DNA from: Actinobacteria bacterium UBA5176
GTDB taxonomy: Bacteria; Actinomycetota; UBA4738
Assembly: GCA_002413305.1 (NCBI GenBank)
Contig: DHWS01000073.1
Span: 1 to 31,931, forward strand
Length of the DNA stretch: 31,931 nucleotides
Direction: 5' to 3'
Shown: in pieces, positions 15,290 through 23,193 of the stretch
Numbering within the stretch: position 1 is the first letter of the stretch
How the letters are laid out: each line of letters opens with the position of its first letter
Program-made: the position numbers and the translations under genes
The notes under the pieces: model-generated
Database searches by the model: none
What the model saw: only the letters and a program-made list of their open reading frames with translations
What the model was told of the DNA's origin: nothing

Positions 15290-16927
15290 GTGTCGTCTGA
15301 GATGCCGAGCGCGGCGCCGTTGGTCGAGATGCGGGACATCGTGAAGAGCTACTCCGACGTGCTCGCGAACGACCACGTCTCCTTCGAGATCCGGGCTGGC
15401 GAGATCCACGCCCTGCTCGGAGAAAACGGTGCCGGGAAGACGACGCTGATGTCCGTCCTCTGCGGGATGGCCAAACCGGACCAGGGTGAGATCCGAATCC
15501 GCGGGGCCCTCACGTCCGTCGGATCGCCGAGGGAGGCGATCGCGCAGGGGATCGGGATGGTGCACCAGCACTTCAAGCTGGTTCCGACCCTGACGGTGGC
15601 CGAGAACTTCGCCCTCGGAGAGGAGGGGCGGCTTACGCGGCGCCGTCTGGGTCAGATCGCGTCCCGCATCGAATCGACCGGTCGGGAGTATGGGCTCGAG
15701 GTCCGCCCCATGGCTCCCGTGTGGCAGCTCTCGGTCGGCGAACAGCAACGAGTCGAGATCCTCCGGGCGCTCTATCGGGGGGCGCGGATCCTGCTCCTCG
15801 ACGAACCGACCGCGACCCTGGCCCCGCCCGAGGTGGAGAGCTTGCTCGCCCGCCTTCGCGGGCTCCGAGATTCCGGGTCCGCGATCGTCCTGGTGACCCA
15901 CCACCTCGAGGACGTGATGGCCTGTGCGGACCGCATCACGGTCCTGCGCCGCGGGCGGGGGGTCGGAGGAAGCCTTCTTCGAGCCGACGCCTCCATGGAC
16001 AGGTTGGTGCGATTGATGGTGGGCGAGGATCCCGATGGGCATGTCGATCGCCTGGTACAGAGGCTGGAGAGCACCGACGTTCCCCAGTCCCGAAACGAAG
16101 CTCCTTCGTCCAGTGATCGGTCGGATCGGCCGGATGCGGATCTCCTGGTCGTCTCAGGATTACGGGTCCAGAACGACCGAGGCCAGCCCGCGCTCCACGA
16201 CCTGACCTTCAGCGTTGACCGGAGCGAGATCGTGGCGATCGCCGGCGTCGAGGGGAACGGTCAGGCCGAGCTCGAAGAGGCGCTGGTTGGCCTCCGATCG
16301 GTCGAGGCGGGCAGCATCCGCTTATCCGGACAGGAGCTCGCCAACCGGCCGACGGGGGAGATCCTGCGCACAGGGATCGCCCTCATCCCATCCGATCGAT
16401 TCCGGCGGGGGTTGATCGCCGGCCTGCCCGTCGTCGACAACCTGGCGCTTGACCGTTTCCGGGACCCGCCAGTCGGGAGCCGCTTCCTGCTCCGGCGGAA
16501 GGCCATCGTCACCCAGGGGTTGGAGCTGCTCCGGCGGTACGCGATCCGGGTGGCGCACCCGATGCAGCGAGCGGCCGCGCTGTCGGGGGGGAACGCCCAA
16601 CGTGTGGTTCTCGCGCGAGCGCTCAGCGCCCGGTACTCGATGCTGGTCTGCGGGCAGCCGACTCGGGGCCTGGACGTTCGGGCTACCGCGGACGTGATGG
16701 GGCAACTCGCCTCTGCCCGCGACCAGGGGGCCGGGATCCTGTTGATCTCGACGGACCTCCGAGAAGTGTTCGCCCTCGCTGATCGGTGTTTGGTGATCTA
16801 CCGGGGCCAGATCATCGCGGCGTTCGAACGAGAGGCCATGGACTTTCAACGGGTGGGGGCCGCTATGGGCGGCCTGTCGACGCCAGAGCGGGTGTCGGCT
16901 CAGCCTCCGACCGGGGAGGGGCCGTGA
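15290..16927 (+). CDS. Double-domain ABC transporter ATPase (BMP/nucleoside type)
   Basis: The 545-residue protein holds two nucleotide-binding domains. The first has Walker A GENGAGKTT (44-52), the Q-loop MVHQHF, signature LSVGEQQR and Walker B ILLLDEP. The second has the degenerate Walker A typical of this family (GVEGNGQAEL) and signature LSGGNAQR, with GQPTRGLD in place of a normal Walker B. This is the NupA/RbsA-like architecture that drives the two permeases above. The start is GTG 15290 or ATG 15302; neither has a strong ribosome site. It is separated from the binding protein by 147 bp including a hairpin. Confidence 0.94.
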   Translation: MSSEMPSAAPLVEMRDIVKSYSDVLANDHVSFEIRAGEIHALLGENGAGKTTLMSVLCGMAKPDQGEIRIRGALTSVGSPREAIAQGIGMVHQHFKLVPTLTVAENFALGEEGRLTRRRLGQIASRIESTGREYGLEVRPMAPVWQLSVGEQQRVEILRALYRGARILLLDEPTATLAPPEVESLLARLRGLRDSGSAIVLVTHHLEDVMACADRITVLRRGRGVGGSLLRADASMDRLVRLMVGEDPDGHVDRLVQRLESTDVPQSRNEAPSSSDRSDRPDADLLVVSGLRVQNDRGQPALHDLTFSVDRSEIVAIAGVEGNGQAELEEALVGLRSVEAGSIRLSGQELANRPTGEILRTGIALIPSDRFRRGLIAGLPVVDNLALDRFRDPPVGSRFLLRRKAIVTQGLELLRRYAIRVAHPMQRAAALSGGNAQRVVLARALSARYSMLVCGQPTRGLDVRATADVMGQLASARDQGAGILLISTDLREVFALADRCLVIYRGQIIAAFEREAMDFQRVGAAMGGLSTPERVSAQPPTGEGP

Positions 16928-16991
16928 TCGTGCGCAGCCCGTCACGGGTAGCTCTGGTGTCCTTTCGACGGATCTATCTCAGGAGGTGGGG

Positions 16992-18827
16992 ATGACTCTC
17001 GTGGACAAGGCGCTCGTCGCAACGGCCCTCGGCGACCTGGAGGCGGATCTGGTCATCACCGGAGGGATGTTGGTCAACGTGAGCACGGCCGAGATCTACC
17101 CGGCGGATGTCGCCATCCGGGGGAAGAGGATCGCTGCCGTCGGGGACGTACAACGGTGCATCGGCCCGACCACGCGTCAGATCGATGCAACCGGCCGGTA
17201 CCTCGTACCTGGCCTGATCGATCCCCACCTCCACCCGGAGAGCACGAAGCTCACGCTGACTCGGTTGGCCGCGGCGCTCGTTCCTCGCGGGACCACCACC
17301 ATCTTCGCCGCCCTCGACGAGACGTGGGCCGTCACCGGTGCCGAAGGGGTCCGGTTCGCGCTGGAGCAGTCTCGGCGGACGCCGCTCCGGGTGATCTATC
17401 ACCCCTACGCGCACGTCCCCATCACCGGAATCGAGCCCTCTTCGACACCGGCCCATCGGTTCGAAGCCAAGGACCTCCGCGAGGTCCTCGACTGGCCGGA
17501 CACAGTCGGGACCATGGACACGGTGATCGACTGGGTCCTCGGGCTGGACGATGACGTCCTGGCGAAGATGGACGAGGTGCAGTCCCGCGGGCTGCTGGTC
17601 CACGGACACGACCCTCTCGAGACCGGGGGTCGGCTCCAGGCCTTCCTGGGCACCGGCATCCGAAGCGACCACGTGCCGCACTCCGCGGAGGAAGCGCTCG
17701 AGAAGCTCCGGGCAGGCATGTGGGTCATGTTCTGCGACGGCCCGATCACCCATGTCCTTCCGGAGGCCATCAAGGCGATCACCGAGACGGGCATCAGCTC
17801 GCGTCATGCGACCTTCTGCATCGACGACCTGGAGTCGCGGGACGCTCTGGAGACGGGCCACATCGATCACCAGATCCGGACCGCCATCGCCTCGGGGTTG
17901 GATCCGGTTCGGGCGATCCAGATGGCGACGCTCAACGCGGCCGAATGTCATCGCCTGGACCACCTGATCGGCAGCATCGCCGCCGGACGGTACGCGGACA
18001 TCTTGTTGGTCGAGGACGTCGAGGCGTTCACGATCGGGCAGGTCATCGTCTCCGGCGAGATCGTCGCCGAGGGCGGCGAGATGACGGCTGCGGTCGAATC
18101 GACGGCGTTCCCCGCACTCTTCCATGACACCTTCCACCTCCGAGGTCCGGTCTCCCCGGACGACCTGGTCCTTCGGGTCGACGACCCAGACGTGGCCCAG
18201 GTCAGGGCATTGGTGATGCGCATCGAACCGGACACACCGATGCGGCATCGCTCGGAGGCAGTCCTCGACGTCGTGGAGGGCATCGTCCGATCCGACCCCT
18301 CCTCGGACATCCTGTATTGCGCCACGGTGGAACGACATCACCGGACGGGCAACATCGGCCTCGGCTTCGTGAGCGGGTTCGACCTCAACGGAGGGACGCT
18401 GGTGACGACCCTGGGGTCCCCGACCTGCAACATCACCTGTATCGGTTCGAATCCAGACGACATGGCCCTGGCCATCAACCACGTCGCTCGGATCGGCGGG
18501 GGGCAGGTCCTGGTGCGGGGCGGACGGGTGGTCGAGGAACTCAGGCTTCCCCTTGGCGGGTTCATGGCGGACATCGACCATCACCAGATGGCCGACCGCG
18601 AGCGGATCCTCACCGAGACCCTGCATCTATGGGGGTGCCCGATCGAGCGACCGTTCCTGTTCGCGATGATGATGGAGATCGTCCCGCTCCCTCATTACGC
18701 GCTTACCGAGCATGGAGTGGTGGACTTCCATCGGCTCGAGTACGTGAACCCGGTCCTGGACTCCGTACCGGCGTCCTCGCCCGGCCCCGGTGAAAGGGGA
18801 ACATCGGGGGCGGTGATCGATCGATGA
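16992..18827 (+). CDS. Adenine deaminase family amidohydrolase
   Basis: The ATG at 16992 follows AGGAGG. The 611-residue length is that of adenine deaminases. The metal-binding HxH lies in GLIDPHLHPEST (His79, His81), followed by GTTTIFA, LLVHGHDP, IRSDH, the block EEALEKLRAGMWVM, CIDDLE and IQMATLNAAE, all in the family order. The C-terminal domain contains GFVSGFDLNGG and LPLGGFMAD. The family hydrolyses adenine to hypoxanthine and ammonia. Some positions differ from the usual pattern (HDP instead of HAP, SDHV instead of SDHE, CIDD instead of CTDD), so another aminated heterocycle is possible. It overlaps the next gene by 4 bp. Confidence 0.88.
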   Translation: MTLVDKALVATALGDLEADLVITGGMLVNVSTAEIYPADVAIRGKRIAAVGDVQRCIGPTTRQIDATGRYLVPGLIDPHLHPESTKLTLTRLAAALVPRGTTTIFAALDETWAVTGAEGVRFALEQSRRTPLRVIYHPYAHVPITGIEPSSTPAHRFEAKDLREVLDWPDTVGTMDTVIDWVLGLDDDVLAKMDEVQSRGLLVHGHDPLETGGRLQAFLGTGIRSDHVPHSAEEALEKLRAGMWVMFCDGPITHVLPEAIKAITETGISSRHATFCIDDLESRDALETGHIDHQIRTAIASGLDPVRAIQMATLNAAECHRLDHLIGSIAAGRYADILLVEDVEAFTIGQVIVSGEIVAEGGEMTAAVESTAFPALFHDTFHLRGPVSPDDLVLRVDDPDVAQVRALVMRIEPDTPMRHRSEAVLDVVEGIVRSDPSSDILYCATVERHHRTGNIGLGFVSGFDLNGGTLVTTLGSPTCNITCIGSNPDDMALAINHVARIGGGQVLVRGGRVVEELRLPLGGFMADIDHHQMADRERILTETLHLWGCPIERPFLFAMMMEIVPLPHYALTEHGVVDFHRLEYVNPVLDSVPASSPGPGERGTSGAVIDR

Positions 18828-20131
18828 CCGAGCCCGCGCGTGATCTCGTCGGCTACGGAGCCTCCCCTCCCACCACCCGGTGGCCTGGAGGTGCCCGGCT
18901 GGCCGTCTCTCTCGTCGTGAACTACGAAGAGGGATCCGAACGAAGCTTCTCGATGGGAGACTCCAGTCAGGAGTCGCTGACGGACTGGGGCGCCTATCCG
19001 TTCCCCAGCGACATCCGCAATTTGGCGATGGAATCGATGCACGAATTCGGGTCTCGGGTGGGTGTCTGGAGGATCCTGGAGACCCTGGAGCGTCACTCCG
19101 TGCCGTCGACCTTCTTCGCTTGCGCGGTTGCGCTCGAACAGGCCCCCGACGTGGCGCGGGCCGCGGTCGCGGCAGGGCACGAGATCTGCTCCCACGGATA
19201 CCGGTGGGAGGAGGTGTTCCGTCTGTCCAGGGACGAGGAGCGCGAGCACATCCGCCTCGCCATCCAGTCCATCGAACGGACCTGCGGCCGGCGGCCCCTC
19301 GGCTGGTACTGCCGATACGGACCCAGCGTCCACACGAGGGAGCTGCTCGTGGAAGAGGGAGGCTTCGTCTACGACTCGGACGCCTATAACGACGAGGTCC
19401 CCTATTTCGTCCAGGTCCAGGGCAAGGCTCACCTGGTCGTTCCCTATACACCGGACGTCAATGACATCCAGTTCTGGCTGGCCGAACCCCTCGCCACGTC
19501 GGATCAATTCCTCGCCTACCTGCGGGACACGTTCGACGTTCTGTATCGGGAGGCCGAGTCGCACCCCAGGATGATGTCCGTGGGGCTGCACTGCCGGATC
19601 ATCGGTCGTCCTGGGAGGATCCGGGCTCTCGACGACTTCGTCGCCTATGCGAAGGCGTTCCCCGAGGTGTGGTTCGCCACCAGGCTGGATATCGCTCGGT
19701 GGTGGCGGCAGACTTCGGAGGAGCATGCAGAGCCATCCGGTTCCGATCGTGCCGCTGGCACCCCGGCGACGATCACGAGGGTGGAGCTCGACGACGTCCA
19801 ACCCACTCGGCTCGGCGGTGGGGCGTCGAGCCGGATTCTCCTGTCCGCAGCCAACGTTCTGGGGGCCACGGCGACCCTCGGGTGTTCGGTCTTCCCCGCT
19901 GGCGCCGTGAGCGACTCCATCATCCATGACACCGAGGAATGGATGTACATCATCGCGGGGGCGGGCGAGCTTCGAACCGACTCCGCGAGCGTGTCGTTCG
20001 CTGCCGGCGTCGCGCTGCACATCCCGGCCGGCGTCTGGCACAGCGTCGCGAACACCGGGTCCGAGGACGTGGCCGCCGTGTTCGGATTCCCCGCCCCGAC
20101 GTATCCGAAGACCCAAAAGAGGGGTGAGTGA
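18824..20131 (+). CDS. PuuE-type allantoinase/polysaccharide deacetylase-fold enzyme fused to a cupin
   Basis: The 435-residue protein has two parts. Residues 1-300 match the PuuE-like branch of the NodB/polysaccharide deacetylase fold: RDLVGYG, RWPGGARLAVSLVVNYEEGSE, GSRVGVWRILE, EICSHGYRW (123-128) and GLHCRIIGRPGRIRALDDF. PuuE enzymes open the hydantoin ring of allantoin without metal. Residues about 315-425 are a single cupin: HDTEEWMYIIAGAGEL and HIPAGVWHSVANTG, with His368, Glu372, His399 and His406 as likely metal ligands. PuuE proteins normally end near residue 310, so the cupin is an addition. Cupins in this pathway include ureidoglycine aminohydrolase, which makes a two-step fused enzyme conceivable. 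Confidence 0.85.
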   Translation: MTEPARDLVGYGASPPTTRWPGGARLAVSLVVNYEEGSERSFSMGDSSQESLTDWGAYPFPSDIRNLAMESMHEFGSRVGVWRILETLERHSVPSTFFACAVALEQAPDVARAAVAAGHEICSHGYRWEEVFRLSRDEEREHIRLAIQSIERTCGRRPLGWYCRYGPSVHTRELLVEEGGFVYDSDAYNDEVPYFVQVQGKAHLVVPYTPDVNDIQFWLAEPLATSDQFLAYLRDTFDVLYREAESHPRMMSVGLHCRIIGRPGRIRALDDFVAYAKAFPEVWFATRLDIARWWRQTSEEHAEPSGSDRAAGTPATITRVELDDVQPTRLGGGASSRILLSAANVLGATATLGCSVFPAGAVSDSIIHDTEEWMYIIAGAGELRTDSASVSFAAGVALHIPAGVWHSVANTGSEDVAAVFGFPAPTYPKTQKRGE

Positions 20132-20137
20132 GGACCG

Positions 20138-20443
20138 ATGCCATCAGACATGTCTCCAGAAGCTCGCGGCGAGGGATCCGCAGAAACCGGTCATCGCAGA
20201 ACAGAGATCGAAGTCGAGTTCACGATCTACCCCTTCGATGAGAGCGACGCCCCTCCGCCCTACGTTCAGGCCGCGTTGGAGGCGTGCCTGGCGGAAGGGA
20301 TCGAGCCGGAGTTCGCCGTGCTCAGCATCAAGCTCCGAGGAGAGGCCTCTCGGGTGCTTCGGGCCATCCTGACCGGCGCGCAGGGCGCGATCGAGGCCGG
20401 AGCCACCAAGATCGTCCTGGATATCGAGTCGGTCGATGCCTGA
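20138..20443 (+). CDS. Thiamine-binding-like protein (MTH1187/YkoF-type fold)
   Basis: The 101-residue protein has a poorly ordered 22-residue N-terminus and then one ferredoxin-like domain: IEVEFTIYPFD, PPPYVQAALEACLAEGIEPEFAVLSIKLRG, EASRVLRAILTGAQGAIEAGA and KIVLDIESVD. The strand-helix pattern and the closing GATKIVLDIE agree with the MTH1187/YqgV thiamine-binding-like family. Such proteins bind thiamine or its pyrimidine in some systems. In this operon it may bind a pathway intermediate. Its end overlaps the next start by 8 bp. Confidence 0.6.
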   Translation: MPSDMSPEARGEGSAETGHRRTEIEVEFTIYPFDESDAPPPYVQAALEACLAEGIEPEFAVLSIKLRGEASRVLRAILTGAQGAIEAGATKIVLDIESVDA

Positions 20444-20930
20444 GTACCGGGAGTTCGCGCAATCCTTGGCGGAGGCGCTGGGTCCGATCTATCGAATCTC
20501 CCTCGTGCAAGGAGGTGGGAGCATGATCGCTTCTTTCGGTGCTCTCGTCGGGGACGAGGTGGCTCGGACAGAGATCGCTCTCCCTGGATTCGACGGATCG
20601 CTGGTCGTCGAGGTGGACACCAGCGCGGTGCAAGGCTTGGCTCGGGTCCTGCGCTCGCTGGATCCCGGCCAGGGTGACCAACAGAACGGCTCCTTCACGC
20701 ATGTCGACCGGGCGCTGGACGAGCTCATCACGATGGGCGAAGCGCAGATCGGGCACAGCATCCAAGAGATGAGTCGCTTGGAGAAACGGCGGCTGGTCCG
20801 CTTCCTTGACGAGCGAGGAGCCTTCACACTCCGCAAGTCGGTCGAGACGGTCGCCGAGTTGCTCGGCGTTACCCGGTTCACCGTCTACAACTACCTGGAC
20901 GCCGTTCGATCGACCGGCGCGAAGCGCTGA
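20436..20930 (+). CDS. YheO-like transcriptional regulator
   Basis: The 164-residue protein ends with the YheO-type helix-turn-helix: RLEKRRLVRFLDERGAFTLR, SVETVAELLGVTRFTVYNYLD. The N-terminal half (EALGPIYRISLVQG to EVDTSAVQGL) corresponds to a reduced PAS-like sensor domain; YheO proteins are about 220-240 residues, so this one is short. As the last gene of the catabolic operon it is the likely local regulator, sensing substrate or product. Confidence 0.75.
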   Translation: MPEYREFAQSLAEALGPIYRISLVQGGGSMIASFGALVGDEVARTEIALPGFDGSLVVEVDTSAVQGLARVLRSLDPGQGDQQNGSFTHVDRALDELITMGEAQIGHSIQEMSRLEKRRLVRFLDERGAFTLRKSVETVAELLGVTRFTVYNYLDAVRSTGAKR

Positions 20931-20938
20931 GCCCACGA

Positions 20939-20969
20939 GAGAGGGGTAGCGGTCTGAGGAACCCCTCTC
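20939..20969 (+). terminator. Operon-end terminator hairpin
   Basis: GAGAGGGGT (20939-20947) pairs perfectly with ACCCCTCTC (20961-20969) across a 13-base loop, 8 bases after the regulator stop. There is no T-tract, but the position fits the end of the operon. Confidence 0.6.
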
Positions 20970-21232
20970 CGGGCGGCGGGACTGAAGCTGCTGGTAGTCC
21001 GCCCCGCGCCTGCGTCTCCCTAGCGGTCTGAAAGAACGGTCATGGCAAACCGGTGCCATGGACCGGATTGGGCGCCCTCTCGAGGCAGCCGTGTCGATCG
21101 AAATCACCGTCGGAGATCTGGGCCGGCTCGGGTGGGCCGGCGGTTCCCCCGTCTAGATCCGAACATACGACCGAGGAGTCGCCTCGGGCTAGCTGGTGGC
21201 CGAATCGGCCGCGCGGTTTCCGCGGCGCGTGC
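20970..21232. other. Intergenic boundary between catabolic operon and graspetide operon
   Basis: No full gene is visible. It contains an imperfect palindrome (GGTCATGGCA with TGCCATGGACC, about 21037-21066). A small frame from ATG 21058 (33 codons, ending 21159) reads like the start of a longer protein (SIEITVGDLGRLGWAGG) and may be a relic cut off where the accessory island begins. A short GC-rich stem (CGCGG/CCGCG, 21212-21224) just beyond the membrane-protein stop could end the minus-strand operon. Confidence 0.4.
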
Positions 21233-21847
21233 CTATCGACGAGTGGCGATGAGGGAAGTGACCACGGCCATCGTGTAAAGGAGGGCGGCAATCGCGATCA
21301 TGAACCACCAGGCCGACGCCCGCAGCTGGGCCACCTTCCACCGGGCAATTGGGCGGTTCCGTCCGACCGCGTGGAGCAGGTGTGCCGCGATGAGAACACG
21401 TCCGCCGGCTAGGTCCCTATTGGCTCGTTCGAAGATGGTGTCATCGTCCGGTTGCGTCCAACGATGAACACCCAACACCCTGACCGCACGCAACGCTGTG
21501 CATATGAGCGCGGCCACCGTTGCGAAATAGCCGAGCGACAATCCGATGCGCCAACCCCCTGAAATCCCGTGGCGGTCGAGAAGCAGGCCGCCGCCACCAA
21601 CCGTGAGGCTGCCTGCTATCGCGGCAGCGCCCAGCAGCGTCGTGGCTCGTCGCTCCGCGCCTTCGGCCCGGTCTGAGGCCTCCCGAAAAAGACCTCGCGC
21701 CTGTTCGAGGATGTCCAGGGCAATGAAGGCGTCGCTTGCATGCAAGGCCTTAGCTATCTCCTCCGGTGGCTCCTTGAACTCGGTGACCGAGCCGATCGGC
21801 AGGAAGACTCGTCGCCGCAACGCCAAGACCGCTCGCTTGAGATTCAT
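21233..21847 (-). CDS. Three-TM membrane protein of the graspetide operon
   Basis: The 204-residue protein has an amphipathic, charged N-terminal region (residues 20-67, with DILEQARGLFREASDRAEGAERR as a long helix) and three hydrophobic segments at about 69-90, 101-121 and 179-200. Between the second and third lies a charged loop of about 55 residues. The layout (coiled-coil-like helix, then membrane hairpin, then a last helix) is like small membrane effector or transport-accessory proteins, but I recognise no family. Its ATG overlaps the stop of the ATP-grasp gene (ATGA), so it is translationally coupled to the biosynthetic enzyme. Roles in export, immunity or membrane targeting of the peptide are possible. 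Confidence 0.8.
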   Translation of the reverse strand: MNLKRAVLALRRRVFLPIGSVTEFKEPPEEIAKALHASDAFIALDILEQARGLFREASDRAEGAERRATTLLGAAAIAGSLTVGGGGLLLDRHGISGGWRIGLSLGYFATVAALICTALRAVRVLGVHRWTQPDDDTIFERANRDLAGGRVLIAAHLLHAVGRNRPIARWKVAQLRASAWWFMIAIAALLYTMAVVTSLIATRR

Positions 21848-22812
21848 TCGACCCCCTTTGACCGGCCTTCGAGCAAGTCAGCAAGTCGTGATCTCAGTGG
21901 CAGCCCGGTCGCCTGCTCTAACCAAGCCCACTGGCCGTTCGCGTTCAGCTCGAAGAAGACGTAGGATCCATCAGGCGTCAGAGCGAGGTCAATGGCACCG
22001 AAATTAAGACCGTAGCTGGCTGTAATCCCCAGGCACATGTCCGCTACTTCGGCTGGCAGATCGGTCGGCTGGTGCCGTAGGCTGGCGGTCGGGCCTCGAC
22101 GCCAGTCGACCTGAGCCTCCGCACACGTCTGACTGTCGATTGCCACGGCGAAGAGGTCCGTGCCTATGACCGTCACCCGAAGGTCGTAGCGTTTCGCTAC
22201 CTGCTCTTGGATGAAAAACGGCTCCGGTCCTATGGTTGGGCTCTTAGCCAACACATCGGGCGTGAGAAGAGACGTGAAGAACAGCTTCTCCCTTCCGTCG
22301 ACAATAACGCGCCCGCTTCGGAGCGGCTTGCAGATCGATGGTCGAGCGGCCACAAACGCCTGGAGTTCCTCAGGTGAGTTCGTGACCAGCGTCTCGGGCG
22401 TGCGGAATCCAAACCTCCGGGCTCGGTGTAGTTGCTCGATCTTGGAGCTTGCTCGGCGATTGGCATCCGGATGGTTCACCCAAGGGACATCCAGTGTCCG
22501 CCAGAGCCCCTCCAACACTTCTTGGCTCTCTTTGGCGACCCACTCGGCGCGATCAGGCGAAAGCTCCGAGCTGAAGCGGGGAGCGACTGGCCGCCTGAAC
22601 CAAACTCCGGACAAAGAGCTGAGGTCGATAACACGATCGGCGAGGGTGAGGCGCGGGGTATGCGGGAGGTGCCAACTCACGTGGGCACGTGCGGGAAAGT
22701 CTTCTGTGTTGAGGCGCGTGAACTGAGCTTGGCGTCTTTCAAGCTCCAGGACCAGCCAGTCAGCCGTGTGGTCGCCCCGATTGGTGATGATGAGAACGGA
22801 GGGCTTTGGCAC
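21844..22812 (-). CDS. MvdD-like ATP-grasp graspetide synthetase
   Basis: The 322-residue protein matches the MvdC/MvdD-type ATP-grasp ligases that make omega-ester or amide links between side chains of ribosomal peptides. The N-terminal domain shows VLIITNRGDHTADWL, FTRLNTEDFP and VWFRRP. The central region shows WVNHPDANRRASSKIEQL, then FGFRTPETLVTNSPEEL and ICKPLRSG (ATP-binding lysine). The catalytic core has KRYDLRVTVIG, VDWRRG and FGAIDLALTPDG followed by FFELNANGQW, giving metal ligands Asp275, Glu288 and Asn290. It ends with WLEQATGLPLRSRLADLL. The start is GTG 22812, 9 bp after the precursor stop, with only a distant purine-rich site, so coupling to the precursor is likely. Confidence 0.93.
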   Translation of the reverse strand: MPKPSVLIITNRGDHTADWLVLELERRQAQFTRLNTEDFPARAHVSWHLPHTPRLTLADRVIDLSSLSGVWFRRPVAPRFSSELSPDRAEWVAKESQEVLEGLWRTLDVPWVNHPDANRRASSKIEQLHRARRFGFRTPETLVTNSPEELQAFVAARPSICKPLRSGRVIVDGREKLFFTSLLTPDVLAKSPTIGPEPFFIQEQVAKRYDLRVTVIGTDLFAVAIDSQTCAEAQVDWRRGPTASLRHQPTDLPAEVADMCLGITASYGLNFGAIDLALTPDGSYVFFELNANGQWAWLEQATGLPLRSRLADLLEGRSKGVE

Positions 22813-22821
22813 GGTGGCTGC

Positions 22822-23187
22822 CTAGTCGCGATCCTCCGCCTCGTCCTGGATCTTCGTGAGCGTCCTAGTTACAGCCCACTCCGCACGATCCGGGTCCTCG
22901 CTGCCGATGCGTGTCTCGGTCCCCGTGAGGGCCAGGCGGGCTTCCCAGTCCTCCTCCTCGGCAGCAACGAACGTGAACGTCCTCGTGCGAGTCGAGTCTT
23001 GGTCCGAATCGTCATCCTCGGAGGCAATCTTTGTGACGGTTCTGGTTTCTCCGGCAGAGGTCGCCTCCACGTAAGGGCGTCCATCCGGAGCGAGCGAGTA
23101 GCCCAAGTCCTCGACGTATCGAGGAGGAGACGGCGTCCTACCTTCGACGGGGTCGACTAGCAGCTCCTCAACGAGTAGGCGTCTCAC
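22822..23187 (-). CDS. Graspetide precursor with four-repeat core
   Basis: The chosen start is the GTG at 23187, seven bases after a perfect TATAAT, which suits a leaderless message. An in-frame ATG at 23196 overlaps that box, and the frame stays open further upstream. Numbered from the ATG (124 residues), the leader is about 1-49 and includes RYVEDLGYSLAPDGRPYVE; the PDGxPYVE stretch resembles the DGTPW segment of known ATP-grasp-targeted precursors. The core has four units starting at Thr51, Thr71, Thr91 and Thr110. Each has Thr at positions 1, 3 and 5, Glu at 10 and Asp at 13, with further acids around them. Threonines would be the ester donors and Glu/Asp the acceptors. It sits immediately before the ATP-grasp gene. 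Cleavage site and protease are not visible in the window. Confidence 0.88.
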   Translation of the reverse strand: MRRLLVEELLVDPVEGRTPSPPRYVEDLGYSLAPDGRPYVEATSAGETRTVTKIASEDDDSDQDSTRTRTFTFVAAEEEDWEARLALTGTETRIGSEDPDRAEWAVTRTLTKIQDEAEDRD

Positions 23188-23193
23188 AACAAG

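Noticed and set aside
13976..16042. 688-codon minus-strand frame across the binding protein and ATPase
   Set aside because: It is antisense to well-supported genes and its translation is low-complexity Arg/Asp/His; a GC-bias shadow.
16974..18626. 550-codon minus-strand frame opposite the deaminase
   Set aside because: It mirrors the deaminase coding strand and has no domain or ribosome site.
20947..21031. Direct repeat TAGCGGTCTGA at 20947-20957 and 21021-21031
   Set aside because: Eleven bases, two copies; no array and no link to a gene, so it may be chance.
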